Assembly (NCBI RefSeq): GCF_024199925.1
Contig: NZ_JANADR010000001.1
Location: 8,993,501 to 9,057,500 of the forward strand
Length of the DNA stretch: 64,000 nt
Source of the DNA: Bradyrhizobium sp. CCGUVB1N3
GTDB lineage: Bacteria; Pseudomonadota; Alphaproteobacteria; Rhizobiales; Xanthobacteraceae
Reading direction: 5' to 3'
Under the pieces are notes generated by a model. It worked only from the letters and a program-made list of their open reading frames with translations, was not told the DNA's origin and made no database searches. Each line of letters starts with the position of its first letter. The stretch's first letter is position 1. A program made the position numbers and the translations under genes. Below are positions 62,515 to 64,000 of this stretch, in pieces.

Positions 62515-63211
62515 ACGGCTGCACCAGCAGGGTTTCGATGATGAGCACGACCGCCGCGAAGGTCAGCGAATAGGCGAGCAGGCGCGGGGTGTCGAAAAGC
62601 TGGAAGGCGACGCCGATCTCGAAACCGACGCCGTTCGGCCGTCCCAAGAGTTCGGCGACCAGCACGATCTTCCAGACCAGCGACAGGCCGGAGCGCGCGG
62701 CGGCGGCGACATAGGGCGCAAGCTGCGGCAGCACGACATGGCGGAAGGTGCGCCAGCGCGACATCGCAAACACCGTCGCCATCTCGTCCAGCGAGCGGTC
62801 GAGCGCGCGGGTGCCCTCGCGCAAAGTAACCACCGCGGTCGGCAGCTTGTTGATCGCGATCGCCGCGATTGCGGCCGCTTCCGTCAGTCCGGCCCAGATA
62901 TAGGCGAGCACGATCACGACCAGTGCCGGCAGGTTGAGCAGCAGGATCAACCAGGGATCGCCGAGGCGGTCGGCGAGCCTGTTGCGGCCCATGAGATAAC
63001 CGATTGCGCTGCCGAGCGACATCGCCAGCGCGAAGGCCAGCGTGACGCGCGCCAGCGTCGCGCCGAGATGCAGGAACAGCGCGCCGGAGGCGGCTTCCGC
63101 GATCATCACGTTGAGCACCGCAGGCGGCGAGGGCAGTTTCGCTCCGCCGACGAACAGCGCGGCGATCCACCAGATCGCGAGGAACAGCGCAAACGAGACG
63201 AGACGCAGCAA
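62474..63211 (-). CDS. ABC transporter permease (SsuC/TauC type)
   Basis: A 245-residue inner-membrane permease with five or six hydrophobic segments. The cytoplasmic coupling loop EMATVFAMSRWRTFRHVVLPQLAPY is the usual EAA motif. The start is TTG at 63211, two bases after the binding-protein stop, so translation is coupled. Confidence 0.9.
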   Translation of the reverse strand: MLRLVSFALFLAIWWIAALFVGGAKLPSPPAVLNVMIAEAASGALFLHLGATLARVTLAFALAMSLGSAIGYLMGRNRLADRLGDPWLILLLNLPALVVIVLAYIWAGLTEAAAIAAIAINKLPTAVVTLREGTRALDRSLDEMATVFAMSRWRTFRHVVLPQLAPYVAAAARSGLSLVWKIVLVAELLGRPNGVGFEIGVAFQLFDTPRLLAYSLTFAAVVLIIETLLVQPFETRSTRWRPRAA

Positions 63212-63213
63212 CG

Positions 63214-64000
63214 TCAGTCTCCGCCGGGTGCGTGATAGAAGGTGCCGGGATCGAGCTCCGGTGCGGGGCCGACCAGCTCGCGGCCGCCGACCTCGGCGAG
63301 CACGCGATAGAGCACCCGCGCATCGGCCTCTTCGTCGTCGATGCTCCGGTGCGGAATGCCCTCGCGATAGCGGTTGCGATAGGCCTGGAGCAGGGCAGGG
63401 TCACTGGTGCCGGTCAGCGGCGCGATCTTCTCCCAGGCGGCGTCCGAGGTCGTCAGCAGCTCCTTGGCCTTGCGCGACATCGTGATGAAACGCGCCACGA
63501 CGTCGCGGTGGCTCGCCGCCCAGTCTTCGTCGAAGACGTAACCGACCGCAGCGACCGGTCCCTTGGCCCCGAGCTTGGGCAAAATCTCCTCGATGCCGGC
63601 GAGGCGGCGAAAGCCCTTGGCTTCCAACTGGGCGCAGAAATTCCAGAAATTCAGGCTCGCATCCATCTCGCCGTCGAGCGCCTTGGCGGCAAGCAGCGGC
63701 GGGGCGCCATAGACGATGCTGGCGTCCGACTTGAGGTCGATGCCGTCCTGCTTCATCCGCGCCTGTAGCAGCAGCCAGCTCTTGTCGATGGCGCCGCCGG
63801 CGACGCCGAGCCTGCGGCCCTTGAGGTCCGCGAGCGTCTTGATCGGCGAAGAGGCCGGCACCATCACCGCGCCGAGCGCGCTGGAATAGGGATAGAAGGT
63901 CAGCTTGGCGCCGAGCGCGCGCTCGCGCGATACCCACAGCCAGTCCGACAGCATGATGTCGGCATTGCCCGCGCGCATCGCGATCTTGCCGGCTTCGGTG
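63214..64000 (-). CDS. ABC transporter substrate-binding protein (SsuA/TauA/THI5-like), 5' end beyond the window
   Basis: The frame is open past the window edge (the last codons read TEAGKIAM), so the N-terminus and signal peptide are missing. The visible 262 residues have the NMT1/SsuA type II binding fold: IMLSDWLWVSRERALG, TLADLKGRRLGVAGGAIDKSW and LDGEMDASLNFWNF. Such proteins bind taurine, sulfonates, nitrate or pyrimidine precursors; here the ligand is unknown. Given the neighbouring lanthanide-PQQ island, uptake of a metal-binding small molecule is a possible but unproved role. Confidence 0.88.
   Translation of the reverse strand, partial: TEAGKIAMRAGNADIMLSDWLWVSRERALGAKLTFYPYSSALGAVMVPASSPIKTLADLKGRRLGVAGGAIDKSWLLLQARMKQDGIDLKSDASIVYGAPPLLAAKALDGEMDASLNFWNFCAQLEAKGFRRLAGIEEILPKLGAKGPVAAVGYVFDEDWAASHRDVVARFITMSRKAKELLTTSDAAWEKIAPLTGTSDPALLQAYRNRYREGIPHRSIDDEEADARVLYRVLAEVGGRELVGPAPELDPGTFYHAPGGD

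Noticed and set aside
1..64000. CRISPR array, prophage, insertion sequence, tRNA or rRNA
   Set aside because: No regularly spaced repeats, transposase, integrase or structural RNA signature was seen on either strand.

Overview
The window looks like chromosomal DNA of a high-GC alphaproteobacterium, most probably Bradyrhizobium or a close relative. The reasons are the gene order xoxF-xoxG-flhA-gfa, the Entner-Doudoroff set, a fused salicylyl-CoA 5-hydroxylase type gene, several small exported proteins of a Bradyrhizobium-like type, and dispersed short repeats. This placement is inference from gene content; no rRNA or tRNA gene is present to confirm it.

Layout. (1) 1-6.4 kb: a sugar kinase and a ROK repressor on the minus strand, divergent from zwf-edd-eda, with a 35-bp near-perfect palindrome between them. 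(2) 6.4-14.7 kb: a sugar or sugar-acid uptake and catabolism block: an unrecognised TIM-barrel-like protein, RidA, an amidohydrolase, a four-gene ribose-type ABC transporter and a divergent IclR regulator. (3) 15-18.5 kb: an aromatic acyl-CoA hydroxylase/reductase fusion with an acyl-CoA dehydrogenase. (4) 18.5-28 kb: a GGDEF-EAL protein, a caspase-like protein, a cyclase-family protein, a CobW GTPase, a HisC-type aminotransferase and an FAD-linked hydroxyacid dehydrogenase. (5) 27.9-32.2 kb: a TetR-controlled molybdenum hydroxylase. (6) 32.2-37.6 kb: an IclR regulator divergent from a class V aminotransferase and a polar amino acid ABC transporter. The transporter ATPase gene carries an in-frame amber codon just before its Walker A motif. 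(7) 38-41 kb: 3-hydroxybutyryl-CoA dehydrogenase, a stand-alone CcoG/FixG and a group III truncated haemoglobin.

(8) 41.3-59.1 kb is the most interesting part: a periplasmic quinoprotein/lanthanide island. It holds three PQQ dehydrogenases. All three keep the Glu/Asn/Asp/Asp residues typical of lanthanide-dependent enzymes, including the extra Asp two residues after the catalytic Asp. They are a Rieske-linked enzyme lacking the vicinal Cys pair, XoxF, and an ExaA/PedH-like enzyme with its own cytochrome c and periplasmic binding protein. XoxG, the glutathione-dependent formaldehyde pathway (FlhA, Gfa), an IorAB-type molybdenum aldehyde oxidase, an AraC regulator, a four-EF-hand protein that reads as lanmodulin, and a 26-codon pqqA complete the set. 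pqqBCDE are not in the window, so pqqA stands alone here.

Together these would oxidise methanol or other alcohols in the periplasm with Ln-PQQ enzymes, pass electrons to cytochrome c (and perhaps to a Rieske protein), clear formaldehyde through glutathione, and hold lanthanide in lanmodulin. (9) 59.3-64 kb: an outer-membrane barrel-like protein, small exported proteins, a pentapeptide-repeat protein and a taurine/nitrate-type ABC transporter cut by the window end. Their link to the lanthanide island is only by position.
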